From assembly GCA_009760855.2 (NCBI GenBank), contig WPIO01000349.1, positions 1 through 64,000 on the forward strand: a stretch of DNA of 64,000 nt, given 5' to 3'. A program made the position numbers and the translations under genes. This stretch comes from Cristatella mucedo (Eukaryota; Bryozoa; Phylactolaemata; Cristatellidae). Below the pieces are notes generated by a model. That model was not told where the DNA came from. It saw only the letters and a program-made list of their open reading frames with translations, and made no database searches. Below are positions 10,366-20,602 of the stretch, piece by piece (positions within the stretch are counted from its first letter, which is position 1; the number at the start of each line of letters is the position of its first letter).

Positions 10366-12028
10366 GCTTCTTTACGATTCTATGATCAGGGAAATGCTAA
10401 CTACATGGCACAAGCTACTTGAGATAGAGCAGGGGCAGCACAATGTAATGTAATGTAATGTAATGTATCTCCGTCAGTAACTCCAAAAAGTCATAAAGAC
10501 CATGTGGGTGTTACGCAGGAGAGTTTTGTATAGCACACTCACAGCCTAAGCGGCTTTCGGTACGCATTCGGTAGCCAACAGACTTCGTCTCACGCAACAA
10601 AGAGAAAGTGGGAAGCATAGCAGAGTTAGGAGAGCAGTTGAGGTAGTGAGTAGCATAGAAGTAGCAGTTCAGGACCGCTGAAAAACATGTGCCATAGTCG
10701 GCAGTCGGAGAGTAAATGTCGTTGCGTAAGAATTGTGGAAGCGAGTTCCACAGTCTAGGACCTGCAGAGCTAAAGCATCTGTCGCCAACTGTCTTTAAGC
10801 GGAGGAATGGGACAGCTAATTTATTGTCCACACAGGACCTGAGGGCGCGAACAGGCTGAAACTGATGCAGCAGTTCAGCTAGGTACGAAGGAGCCAAGCC
10901 GTGGCGGGCCTTATGGGTCAGCGTAAGAACTTTGCTCTGTATCCTTTGCTCAACCAGCAACCATCCTAGCTCTTTCAGCAAAGGTGACACGTGCTCAAAC
11001 CGCTGGGACTTGAAGGCCAGCCTTGCAGCCATATTCATAGTCCGCTGTAGTGGCATAATAGCTTTCTTTAGTAGACCAGCCAAAATGGAATTACGATAAT
11101 CAAGCCGAGACAGAACTAAAGAGCTAGTTAAATTTTTTACAATCCACTGTGGGAGACAGCTTCTAATCTTGGATAGGGATCGGATGTGATGGCTAGCTGT
11201 AGAGGCAGTCTTCTGAATGAAGCTTTTGAAATTGAGGCAGCTGTCGAACACGGCACCTAGATTACGAGCACGTGGTGAAGGTCGCACAATAGCATCACCT
11301 ATTAGAACAGCAAAGCCTTTTAACCCAGCAACACGCTTAGGGTGTCCTATGAGAAGCAGTTCGGTTTTATCGTCATTTAATTTCAGGAAGTTTTCCGACA
11401 TCCAGGATCGAATATCGGCAAGGCAAGCATTCAGTTTCTCAGTTGCTGCAGCAGATTCCGACGGTTTAAATGACAAATACAACTGAGTATCGTCAGCATA
11501 GAAGTGATATCCTATTCCATGGGCCTTAATCACTTTTCCCAGAGGTTGCGTATAAATGGAGAACAGCAAGGGACCAAGTACAGACCCTTGAGGGACTCCA
11601 CAGCTGACCCTTCTCATGTCTGAGACCTGACCCCCACACGACACGGATTGAGTACGATCAGACAAGTATGATTTAAACCACGCCAGTGCTTCGTCTGCCA
11701 GACCGATCCTTGTTCTCAGTCGTTCAAGCAAAACTTCGTGATCAATGGCGTCGAAGGCAGCAGACAGATCTAGCAGAGCTAGGGCAGTGACATTCCCGTC
11801 GTCGTTGCCACGTAGAATGTCATTGTTAACACGGAGGAGAGCAGTTTCAGTAGAGTGCTGCCTCTTGAACCCTGATTGAAATGTTTCTGACGTTCCATTA
11901 TTTTCAATATGTTCAACTAGCTGCTTAGCAACAATTTTTTCAAGAATTTTTGATAAGAATGGAAGAAGGGAAACTGGACGATAGTTTGCTAGGACCTCTG
12001 TGCCTAATCCAGGCTTTTTAAGAATAGG

Positions 12029-12031
12029 TCA
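12029..12031 (-). other. Single premature TGA in LINE-A ORF2
   Basis: TGA falls between PKSFKSAII and PILKKPGLG, inside the conserved start of the reverse-transcriptase domain. The same frame stays open on both sides, so this is the only stop in about 3.2 kb. Confidence 0.85.
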
Positions 12032-13650
12032 AATGATTGCCGATTTGAAGGACTTGGGGACGACCCCTTTTCCCAAAGAAACATTAAAAATCTTGGTTAT
12101 GGCAGGGCTAAGTTGGTCTGCAAGTGAAGACCACAGAGATGAAGGTATAGGGTCTTCAGGAGACGAGCTTTTTTTGCTAGACCCCTTTAAGGCAGCCACA
12201 TCACAGGCAGAAACATCAGAGAACCTTTTAAGAAAGGTCACAGGTCGAGGAACGGCGATTGCTTTGTTCGGAGGGGGCTTAACGGAGGCACGAATGTGCA
12301 CAATGTTTTCAGTAAAGAAGGCTGAAAACTTTTCGGCTGAGCCCTTAATATCTGGGGAGTCAGACCTGACAGCATTGGCCAGTAAATGGTTTACTGTCTT
12401 ATAAATCTGTTTAGTGTCCGACTGGCAGGAATTCAGTTTTCTAATGAAAAAAGAAGCCCTGGCTTTTTTAAGCTTTCGTGTGTAAACTCGAAGGAAGTCT
12501 TTAAAATTGACTAGGTCTGCCTCAGACCCCAATTTCTTGAAACGACGTTCCAGCCTGCGCTTAACACGGCGCATCTTAAGGAGCTTTTTTGTAAATTGAA
12601 AGCAATCTCGACGACTTTGAACACGGATAGAGCGAACGGGAGCATGCTTGTCAAGAGCACTCCTGAGTGTCATGTTCATCGCATCTGTGAGGGTATCGAG
12701 GCTGCCGGTCGAGTCTGAATGCAGATCAAGAAGGCCTGCATCACAAACAGATTTCAAAAACTTGTCCATGTCAATGCTTTGTAAGTTACGTCGTTTGGCA
12801 AATTTGACATTGCCCTGCACGTACGAGGGAGCAGGAACAGTAAACGAGACCGAACAATGATCTGAGAGGGTCAGTGGGCACACCACAAAGTCAGTGATGA
12901 GGACATCCTTAGTGATCACGAGATCTAGAATGTTGCCACCGACGTGGGTGCTATGATTAACGTGTTGGGCCAAACCAAGATTCTCCAGACATTCAAGAAA
13001 TGAGCGGACCTGACTGTTGCTAGGGTTGTCAACGTGAATAGTGAAGTCTCCTACAATCAGTAGCGGCCTTTCACACACAAATATTTTAGCGAGGAACTCT
13101 GAAAACTCCTCTATAAACAAGTTTAGACAGCCAGAAGGAGGCCGGTATATCACAACGGTGAGAGGCATTGTCTTCTTTGAAGACCTGATAGCAACCGATT
13201 CAAACGATGACCCATGCGAGAAACTGCACATTTTATAGCCAAACGATTCGCGAACAACAATTGCAACCCCGCCACCAACCTTGTCAGAATGCATGGACTG
13301 ATAGAATGAGAACTTGGGTGGGGTGGTCTCGGAAAAACAGCTACTGGAACAAGGCGTCATCCAGGTTTCGGTAAGCAGAAATGCATCTAGCTTCTCCTGG
13401 ACCACCTGATCGCGGATAAGTAACCCCTTGGTTTTTAGCGAGCGGACATTTAGTAGGCGGAATTTAAGAGGCTGTCCAACAACTGGGCGACGGCGATGAA
13501 GTGGCTCGTATTCTCTACCGTTTGCGTCCGGCCCGGCGGACGCTGGCTCTTCGAATTTGAATTGAACCTTTGTAACAGCCGTGGGATGACGTTTCACAAC
13601 GTGCTGGGCTACAGCGGGTGGACACAAACCAATCGGTTTGTGTGTTTGGA

Positions 13651-13689
<39 letters not shown>

Positions 13690-13694
13690 TGTGC
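13651..13694. repeat. GT microsatellite at the LINE-A 5' end
   Basis: A near-perfect (GT)n run on the plus strand. On the minus strand it is read as a His-Thr repeat at the start of the LINE-A frame. Confidence 0.9.
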
Positions 13695-13719
13695 GCGAGC
13701 ACACTCAGGCATACTTGAG

Positions 13720-14434
13720 CTTGCTTGAGTTGCTACCTATTTGTCCTAAACTAGTTAATAGATAAAGCCTATTACTGAATTCTGCCATTTTTCAGTATTG
13801 GCATTGTCGTTCTCGTGATTAGGTGTAGGAAGTGTTTGGTACATTTCAACTTGCCTGACGTTTTTTTTTTGGTTTTTGCCCCCTCAAACATCTTAACGGG
13901 GACTGCTCAGTGCAATGCCACGGAAATCAGCATCGTTAGCTTTATAATCGAAGTAGTTATAACGCTACGTGAAATGTTTTAAATCCTAGTTCAACTAAAT
14001 CTTAATACCGACGATTTGAAACTCCATGCTACCATAAGGAATGAATGGCAAGCATTCAGTCTATCATGCCTACAAAAACCTGCCAAAGAGAAAACATCAA
14101 ACCTGTCCTAGCTCAAGTTATATTGCTGCCGCTCAAACTAATGAATGTGACATGTCCACTGTCTGTAGCCTCTAGCTATTACTTTATCAGTGTCCGGTTC
14201 TCATCCGGTCGCCAGTACGTTAGTGAATGCCCCACCTCCCCACATGTCGAAGAATCTATTGAAACTGGCGGGTCATATACTTGCACCCTCGCAAGTTAAG
14301 TAGTTATGATAAGGCTACTAATATTCTGCACTAATTAGTCTATGCCGTCACAATAGCCGATCAAAATATCGACTAGCTGTCATCCTCGCTGTCGATTGGC
14401 TTCAAGCTGGTCAACGTCGCCCTTCTGTGAATCC
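13720..14434. other. Unassigned intronic DNA
   Basis: No feature is recognised between the two antisense LINE-A copies. The open frame at 14045-14299 carries no known motif. The position is within the predicted intron 9814-16890. Confidence 0.4.
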
Positions 14435-14435
14435 T

Positions 14436-15508
14436 ATGTAATGTAATGTTATGTAATATATCTCCGTCTGTAACTCCACAAAGTTATAAAGACTATGTGG
14501 GTGTTACGCAGGAGAGTTTTGCATAGCCCACTCACAGCCTAAGCGGCTTTCGGTACGCATTCGGTAGCCAACAGACTTCGTCTCACGCAACAAAGAGAAA
14601 GTGGGAAGCATAGCAGAGTCAGGAGAGCAGTTGAGGTAGTGAGTACCATAGAAGTAGCAGCTCAGAACCGCTGAAAAGGATGTGCAATAATCGGCAGTAG
14701 GAGAGTAGTTATCGCTGCGTAAGAATTGTGGAAGCGAGTTCCACAGTCTAGGACCTGCAGAGCTAAAGCTTCTGTCACCAAATGTCTTTAAGCGGAGGAA
14801 TGGGACAGCTAATTTATTGTCCACACAGGACCTGAGGGCTCGAACAGGCTGAAACTGATGCAGCAGTTCAGCTAGGTATGAAGGAGCCAAGCCGTGGCTG
14901 GCCTTGTGGGTCAGTGTAAGTACTTTGCTCTGTATCCTTTGCTCAACCGGCAACCATCCTAGCTCCTTCAGCAAAGGAGACACGTGATCAAACCGCTGGG
15001 ACTTGAAGACCAGCCTTGCAGCCATATTCATTGTCCACTGTAGTGGCATAATAGCTTTTTTGGTAGCCCAGCCAAAAGGGAATTACAATAATCAAGCCGA
15101 GACAGAACTAGAGAGCTAGTTAAGTTTTTTACAAGCCACTGTGGGGGACAGCTCCTAATCTTGGACAGGGATCGGATGTGATGGCTAGCTGTAGAGGCAG
15201 TCTTCTGAATGAAGATTTTGAAATTGAGGCAGCTGTCGAACACGACACCTAACTTTCGAGCAAGTGGTGATGGCAGCACAATAGCATCACCTATTAGAAC
15301 GGCAAAGCCTTTTAATCTAGCCACAAGCTTAGGGTGTCCTATGAGCAGCAGTTCGGTTTTATTATCATTTAATTTCAGGAAGTTTTCCGACATCCAGGAT
15401 CGAATATCGGCAAGGCAAGCATTCAGTTTCTCTGTTGCTGCAGCAGATTCCAACGGTTTGAATGACAAATACAACTGAGTATCGTCAGCATAGAAGTGAT
15501 ATCCTATC
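14436..15508 (-). mobile_element. LINE-A copy, 5' truncated
   Basis: The minus strand reads [20 protein letters not shown] (from about 15505) through [20 protein letters not shown] to the C-terminus LGCEWAMQNSPA. One frame change near 15040 splits the open reading into 15028-15505 and 14504-15049. The ATGTA-like tail is at 14436-14460. The 5' end falls just upstream of YADD. Confidence 0.9.
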
Positions 15509-15826
15509 CTACTGGCTAGCATGCTGCTCTTGCTGTAGCTCCCCAGGGGGCACTGCTCTCCATGCACAGATCCTGCTGGCTCGCCGTTTGCAGGTGTTAA
15601 CTTTCCTCTATCTAGCAATTTTATGTGCCAACAATTTTGCCAAGCTTGCAATACGCTACTAAGGACATGCAGACGCATTCATATAGCACCGGCAAGCGAT
15701 CAGAGCATGTATTCAGGGCCTTCTCTCCACGAAGCAACTGTCTTGCAGAAGCACAGCTTGAGTAAACCATCAACTCAAGCAGTCGGCCAAATGTCGGCAA
15801 GCAGCTTATCGTGTTAAGTTTATTTG
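15509..15826. other. Unassigned intronic DNA
   Basis: Short stretch between a LINE-A 5' end and a LINE-B 3' end; nothing recognised. Confidence 0.4.
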
Positions 15827-16340
15827 ATATTGGTAATAATACATTAGTATGTTGCCCTTAACGAAATTAATCGCTTTCTAGGCACTTTGCATGTGCTGCA
15901 AAGGTAGCATAATCGAGTGGTAAGTGGCTGCACTCTTAATGTCAACATGATAACATATGTAGAGGTGACATGCACATGGTCACCATGCAAAACTGGTTAG
16001 TGGCAGCATGCTCAGTAGAAGCACCCATAAGCACCGAAAGCAAGAATCATGAGGAGCCAATAAATGCTGCGATAATCAGATGCTTGTTAAGGTTTAATGG
16101 CATCAAGTCAGATGATGTAGTAATGTCAGTAGGGAGTGTGAATACCGTGTTTTGGAAGCATGCAAACTAAGGGCAGGGTCTTCACAGAATTTGAGATTTG
16201 TATGAGGTTGACTACACGATTTGATTCAGAAAAGTTGGTGGTATGATGCCTATCATGGTGGAGGATTAGGTCTGATAGCTAGGCTGGAGCGAGAGAATGG
16301 AGTGGCCTAAAAGTGACTTACGGAACCGTGAAATCGATGC
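15827..16340 (-). mobile_element. LINE-B copy, 5' truncated and decayed
   Basis: The plus strand shows the reversed LINE-B tail (TCGCTTTCTAGGCACTTTGC), the UTR (GGTGACATGCACATGGTCAC) and reversed fragments of the reverse-transcriptase C-terminus up to about 16340. No open frame survives. Confidence 0.75.
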
Positions 16341-16690
16341 TCTGCTAAACTGTGCCAGCCTGGGAGATGCGCAAGCCTGGGAGATGTGTGTTTCGCGATA
16401 CGCAGATTTCTGATCATTAGGAGGACGGCAGACACTGTAGACTGAATGTGACTGGCATGTGATAAGTTAGAAGAATTTGGTAATATTCTACCTGCTTCTG
16501 GCATTCATTTCTGTACTGTGGTTTGAAAGCCTAGCTTTTTTTTTATTTTAGTTCATGATTTGATTAATCAGTATGTGGCTCATCGCGAAACTGTAATATA
16601 ATTCATTCCCACTGCAGTTACTTACCAGTAGCTATTATCAAGGATTAAAGAACAGCTTGGTTAATCTTAGAGTTGGACCAACAGAGAAAA

Positions 16691-16737
16691 ATAGGTTGGA
16701 TCAATATATAATTCATTTATATATTGATCAAACCTAT
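16691..16737. repeat. Near-perfect palindrome (21-nt arms, 5-nt loop)
   Basis: ATAGGTTGGATCAATATATA and its reverse complement flank a TTCAT loop with one mismatch. The flanks hold an imperfect direct repeat (GTTGGACCAACAGAGAA and GTTGGATCAACAGAGAA). It could be a small MITE or a cruciform-prone site. It lies about 150 bases before the CARD exon. Confidence 0.8.
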
Positions 16738-16890
16738 TCGTATCTGTTTATCCGACTCGGTTGGATCAACAGAGAATAATGACTCACCTATAAATAGGTT
16801 CACCAATTTTTTGACTGCTATAGTACACCATGTATTAAACTTTCCAACCGCGTTTAAAGTTGACTGGCGGCTTCCGTTCTTTGTTTGCAG

Positions 16891-17072
16891 ATGATGGTTC
16901 TGCTAGACGGGAATGCTCCGCCGAAAGCAGCAAGCAAAGTGACCTGAAAAAGCGATTCATAAAAGTGAGGTCGATGTTGATTGCTGCGTTAGATACATCG
17001 GTCGTTCTTCAGGCTCTAGACAGTCTCTATGGTGATGGAATCGTTACGGAGGTTGAAAAGCAAAATATTCAG
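16891..17072 (+). CDS. ROCO gene, exon 4: N-terminal half of CARD
   Basis: CARD domains are six-helix death-fold modules that mediate CARD-CARD interactions in apoptosis and immune signalling. After the acceptor TTCTTTGTTTGCAG the exon reads DDGSARRECSAESSKQSDL, then KKRFIKVRSMLIAALD and VLQALDSLYGDGIVTEVEK. This fits the CARD pattern of a charged first helix, a leucine-rich second helix and the G-(I/V)-(L/V)-T-x-x-(E/D) turn. It starts in phase 1, completing the codon left by 9813, and ends in phase 0 at CAG|GTAAGC. The preceding intron (9814-16890) is about 7 kb, largely filled by repeats. Confidence 0.8.
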
Positions 17073-17759
17073 GTAAGCCGTCAAGACAGTGTCGTGTGCC
17101 GATCTGAGACGGAAAAATACTAATATCTGATTTAGCTGCCCCCTTTATCTCGTATCTGAACAGCCTCATCAGTTAACTAGCAGCTGCAACAAAATAACTT
17201 GCCTGCTGCTTCACTCGAAAGTTTAGGTGGCTTTGTAGGCAGTGCATCACAGGTAGCCTACAACAGGTAGCTGTTTAAAGCTTTTTTCCTGCCAGCTACC
17301 AACCGTCGACATTATTGCCTGTTGTTTTAGAAATTAAAAACCATAATTTTTTCATTTTTATTTCGAAGTGCATGCTAATATTTCTCGCCTCGGTGTAAAA
17401 TGAAGCATCGTCAAATTCACTCTTACTTATACTATTGCTGCTTAGAATACAAGTTTTGCTTTTAGGACATCAGAGAGAATATCTCTAGATGTCTACCTTA
17501 ACGCCCTTATATTTGCATCATGATTGTAGTTACAGAGTCGTTGCAGTAGTTGAGAGCTTTATATTGCTTTCATAGCAAGTAAGCAGGATTGTCTAGCTTG
17601 CCGATAGTTTAGCTGTGGCTGCTAGCCGGACTTGGGACAAGCCCAGATCCTTCAAATATGCGATTCATTTGTATACGGCCCACGCCCACACTTGAACTGG
17701 CAGTTTTAAAATGAGATGCAATATTTTTGTTGTCGAGCAGATCTCGTGGCTTAAAAACA

Positions 17760-19254
17760 AATAGTAAGTTCCAGTCTGGCTTTAGAGCTAATCAATCCAC
17801 AGAGTCAGCATTGCTTCGGGTATACAACGACCTACTTAGGAATGCAGACATGGGTAGAGTGTCTCTGCTTGTTTTGCTTGATCTTTTGGCAGCTTTTGAT
17901 ACCATCGATCACAAAGTTCTTCTAGAGCGCCTCTCATCTCGCCTGGGCATCACTGGCACTGCTCTGCAGTGGTTCAGGTCCTATCTCAGTGGGAGACTCC
18001 AGAGTATTGATGTGAATGGACAAAGATCATCTGAAGTACCTCTGAAATATGGAGTACCTCAGGGCTCAGTGCTAGGTCCGATTCTTTTCACGGTTTATAC
18101 TCTGCCTCTTGCTGATGTGATTGCCAAGCACAATCTAGGCTTTCACTTCTATGCGGATGACACTTAGTTGTACCTTTGCTTTGATCCCTCCCAGCCTTCA
18201 AGCACCTCAAATTCTCTAAACTCACTAGCTCCATGCATTGATGACATCTGCACATGGATGGCTGCAAATTTTCTAAAACCTAACGATGATAAAACTAACT
18301 TACTAGTTATGGGAAAACCCAGTGTGATCCAGAGATTGGAAAGGCTGACTCTCAAAATTGGCTCTGCCAGCATATCTCCAGTTGAATCAGCTCGAAATCT
18401 AGGTGTCATATTCCAAAGCGACCTCTCGTTAGACGTTCATGTCAGCTCCACAGTCAAATCCGCCTACTTTCAGCTTCATAACATTGCTAAAATTCGGGCT
18501 TGTTTAGATAAAGATACCACGTCCAAGTTGGTCCATGCATTCGTGACATCCTGTCTCAACTTCTGCAACTCACTACTTACTGGCCTACCAGCATGTGCGA
18601 TCAGGCGATTGCAGCTGGTGCAAAACTCTGCAGCTAGGCTTGTCTGTCGTGAGCGTCGCAGTTGCCACATTACTCCACTTCTCGCTGACCTGCACTGGCT
18701 ACCAGTCAAGCAACGGATTGACTTCAAGGTTTTGTCGCTCACTTTTAGGTCCCTTCATTCTATGGCTCCAGCCTATCTGTCAGATATACTACCCCATCAG
18801 GCTAAGCATCGTACCACCTGCTTTTCGGAATCCAACAGTCTAGAAATACCTCGTACAAACCTTAAATCCTTTGGAGACCGTGCATTTAGTTCATATTCTC
18901 CCAAAGCCTGGAACTCCCTCCTGACCTGCGTCAGAACATCCCCTGACCTGACCACATTTAAAAGGAACCTAAAAACACACCTATTTAGGCCAGCATTTAG
19001 TGGGTCCCTGTGATTCATCCTTGATGTGCTTATGCGTGCTGACAGTGTGCATGCTGCCACTAACCACATTTGCATGCTGACCCTGTGCATGTCACCCCTA
19101 ACCATATTATTCATTTCGTTTGTTTTTCAAGCATGATTTTGCTTACCATTCAATTGCATTTCACTTTACAGCAAACGTAAAGCGCCTAGAGAGAGATTAA
19201 GTTCTCTGAGGGTGCTTTATCAAGTGAATTATTATTATTATTATTATTGTTAGG
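17760..19254 (+). mobile_element. LINE-B, longest reverse-transcriptase copy
   Basis: The frame reads [51 protein letters not shown] and FHFYADDT, then TAG (18165-18167), then LYLCFD and 281 more codons to SGSL at 19013. The stop probably replaces a CAG ([10 protein letters not shown] in LINE-A). The element is truncated at its 5' end inside the reverse transcriptase. It ends with a UTR, an AAGCGCC/GGTGCTTT hairpin and an ATT-repeat tail (about 19228-19252). It sits in sense in the intron that splits the CARD. Confidence 0.9.
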
Positions 19255-19587
19255 TAATTTATTGCCAGGGAGGCAGATAACTATTTTTCGTGAGCATAAC
19301 ACTATCCAAGTTGTATGCGGTACATGCTAAATCAAGCTTCGCTTCTTTACGAAGTGGACCGATTACGGTAAAATTGTATTATGAAAGCGACAATTTATTC
19401 ATAAAAGTTGAACTTATTGGTTTGTGCCTATAGAATTCTCTTACAGTGGCCACGCATTGCAAGCCCTTGTATGATGCAAGTGAGCTCGTGATTGCATATG
19501 GCTACTGATTTGAGAGTTAACGGTAGAAAACAAAAGTTTGAAGCCATGAAGCTCAGACAGCAAAGACCCCGGCTCGCAGCGTATTGC

Positions 19588-19692
19588 ATGTTAATAATAA
19601 TAATAATAATGCACTTGATAAAGCGCCCTCAGAGAACTCATTCTCTTTCTAGGCGCTTAACATATGCTGCAAAAGGAAATTCAATTGAATTG
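19588..19692 (-). mobile_element. LINE-B 3'-tail fragment, antisense
   Basis: Reversed tail: an AAT run, then TGCACTTGATAAAGCGCCCT and CTCTTTCTAGGCGCTTAACA. It lies about 110 bases before the last CARD exon. Confidence 0.85.
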
Positions 19693-19804
19693 TATGTTAC
19701 TAGTTGTGTGAAAATTGATCGATAGAACTTTGTTGTGAATTTGTATAAGCTATGTGAAACATAGTCCTGCTCAATGAACACATTTCGGAGCCTATTTTTT
19801 CTAG

Positions 19805-19969
19805 GCAAAGGCGGAGAGAAATATTCAAATAGATACGGCAAGGTGCTTTATCGACGTCATTGAGTCTCGTGGCGATAATGCGATTCGGGCTTTTGTTGCG
19901 TCTCTGGAGTCTAAATACATCCAAAGAACAGATCTGGCTCAAGATCTGAGAAATTTAGAGTTGTCGTAG
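19805..19969 (+). CDS. ROCO gene, terminal exon 5: C-terminal half of CARD and stop
   Basis: The acceptor TTTTTTCTAG (AG at 19803-19804) is followed by a phase-0 exon reading AKAERNIQID, TARCFIDVIESRGDNAIRAF, VASLESKYIQRTDLAQDL and stop TAG at 19967-19969. It supplies the second half of the CARD begun at 16891: the dxARxFIDvIxxRGxxAxxxF signature, where CARD helices 4 and 5 meet. The frame joins exactly. The intron (17073-19804) carries a 1.5-kb sense LINE-B. I see no domain after the CARD, so it is the protein C-terminus. Confidence 0.8.
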   Translation, partial: AKAERNIQIDTARCFIDVIESRGDNAIRAFVASLESKYIQRTDLAQDLRNLELS

Positions 19970-20289
19970 ATTCTAACTTTGATCACCTAGCTCGGACGCT
20001 GGCTTTGTCATCTCACTAATCTGCCATATTCATCATTAGATGCCAGATTTGTGAATACATTTTTGGTGCATGCGTGAAAGCGCTTTCACATTTAACTCTG
20101 GCTTGCTTGTTGGGATTATGGAAGCTGCGGCCGTTAAATCTCACGCTAAAAGGCAATATGCTTTTGTGTTTCTGAAGGAATTCGATTTTGCCGCGGCACC
20201 AACCAACACTATGTTTCAGTAAATCTTGCTGTGGTTGCTCAAGAAACACAGTAGTCATTGATTAAACCTTTCCAGTTCCACAATCTGCA

Positions 20290-20295
20290 AATAAA
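20290..20295 (+). promoter_or_regulatory. Possible polyadenylation signal AATAAA
   Basis: The first canonical AATAAA noted downstream of the CARD stop (19969), about 320 bases away. It is a plausible 3' end for the ROCO transcript but rests on a six-base match only. Confidence 0.3.
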
Positions 20296-20489
20296 ACCGT
20301 ATTCAATCGTCTGGTATGGCATTTTTGGGCGAAGATTCGCTTCACTAATATACGTTGCATATTGAGGGCAAAGTCGGAAATGTGAGTCGAAATCGCAACT
20401 TTAAAATTATTTCCTTTCAATGGAAATGATTGTCGGAAATACAAACTTAAATTTTGAGAATTGACCCAATTCAGGAATAGAGTAAAGCA

Positions 20490-20602
20490 TGCACCATAAT
20501 AGTAATAATGCATTTGATAAAGCACCCTCAGCAGAACCTCATCTCTTTCTCTGCGCTTTACAGCTGCAGCAAAGGAAGCACGATTGAATCGTAAGTGGTC
20601 CA
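20490..20602 (-). mobile_element. LINE-B 3'-tail fragment, antisense
   Basis: Reversed LINE-B tail (ATAATGCATTTGATAAAGCA, then CTCTTTCTCTGCGCTTTACA). Only about 110 bases remain. Confidence 0.75.

Larger units (their letters stand above)
10443..13710 (-). mobile_element. LINE-A, most complete copy (APE endonuclease plus reverse transcriptase)
   Basis: On the minus strand a frame runs from about 13702 to 10511, 1063 codons with a single in-frame TGA at 12029-12031. The N-terminal half is an APE-type endonuclease: LNVRSLKTKG, LLTETW, GGGVAIVVR, VVIYRPP, LLIVGDF, LDLVIT and catalytic SDH in LTLSDHCSV. The reverse transcriptase follows: [47 protein letters not shown] and [14 protein letters not shown] with the YADD site. 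The 3' end is a short UTR and an ATGTA-repeat tail at 10443-10467. Motif style fits the CR1/L2/Rex1 (jockey) group. No ORF1 is seen; the 5' end runs into a GT microsatellite. The normal Asn after GDF is Thr here (GDFTIH). Confidence 0.9.
6403..19969 (+). other. Gene model: LRR-Roc-COR-CARD (ROCO family), five exons visible
   Basis: Exons 6403-8277, 9483-9560, 9724-9813, 16891-17072 and 19805-19969 share one strand. Each has GT/AG borders and compatible phases (1,1,1,0). Together they give LRR, Roc, COR, a short linker and a terminal CARD. Upstream LRR exons and the start are not in view. DAPK1 is a known ROCO protein with a death domain; a CARD in that position would place this protein in death-fold signalling (inference). 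Two lesions in the main exon mean the copy may not be functional. The chief alternative is two neighbouring genes, with the CARD exons belonging to a second one. Confidence 0.65.
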
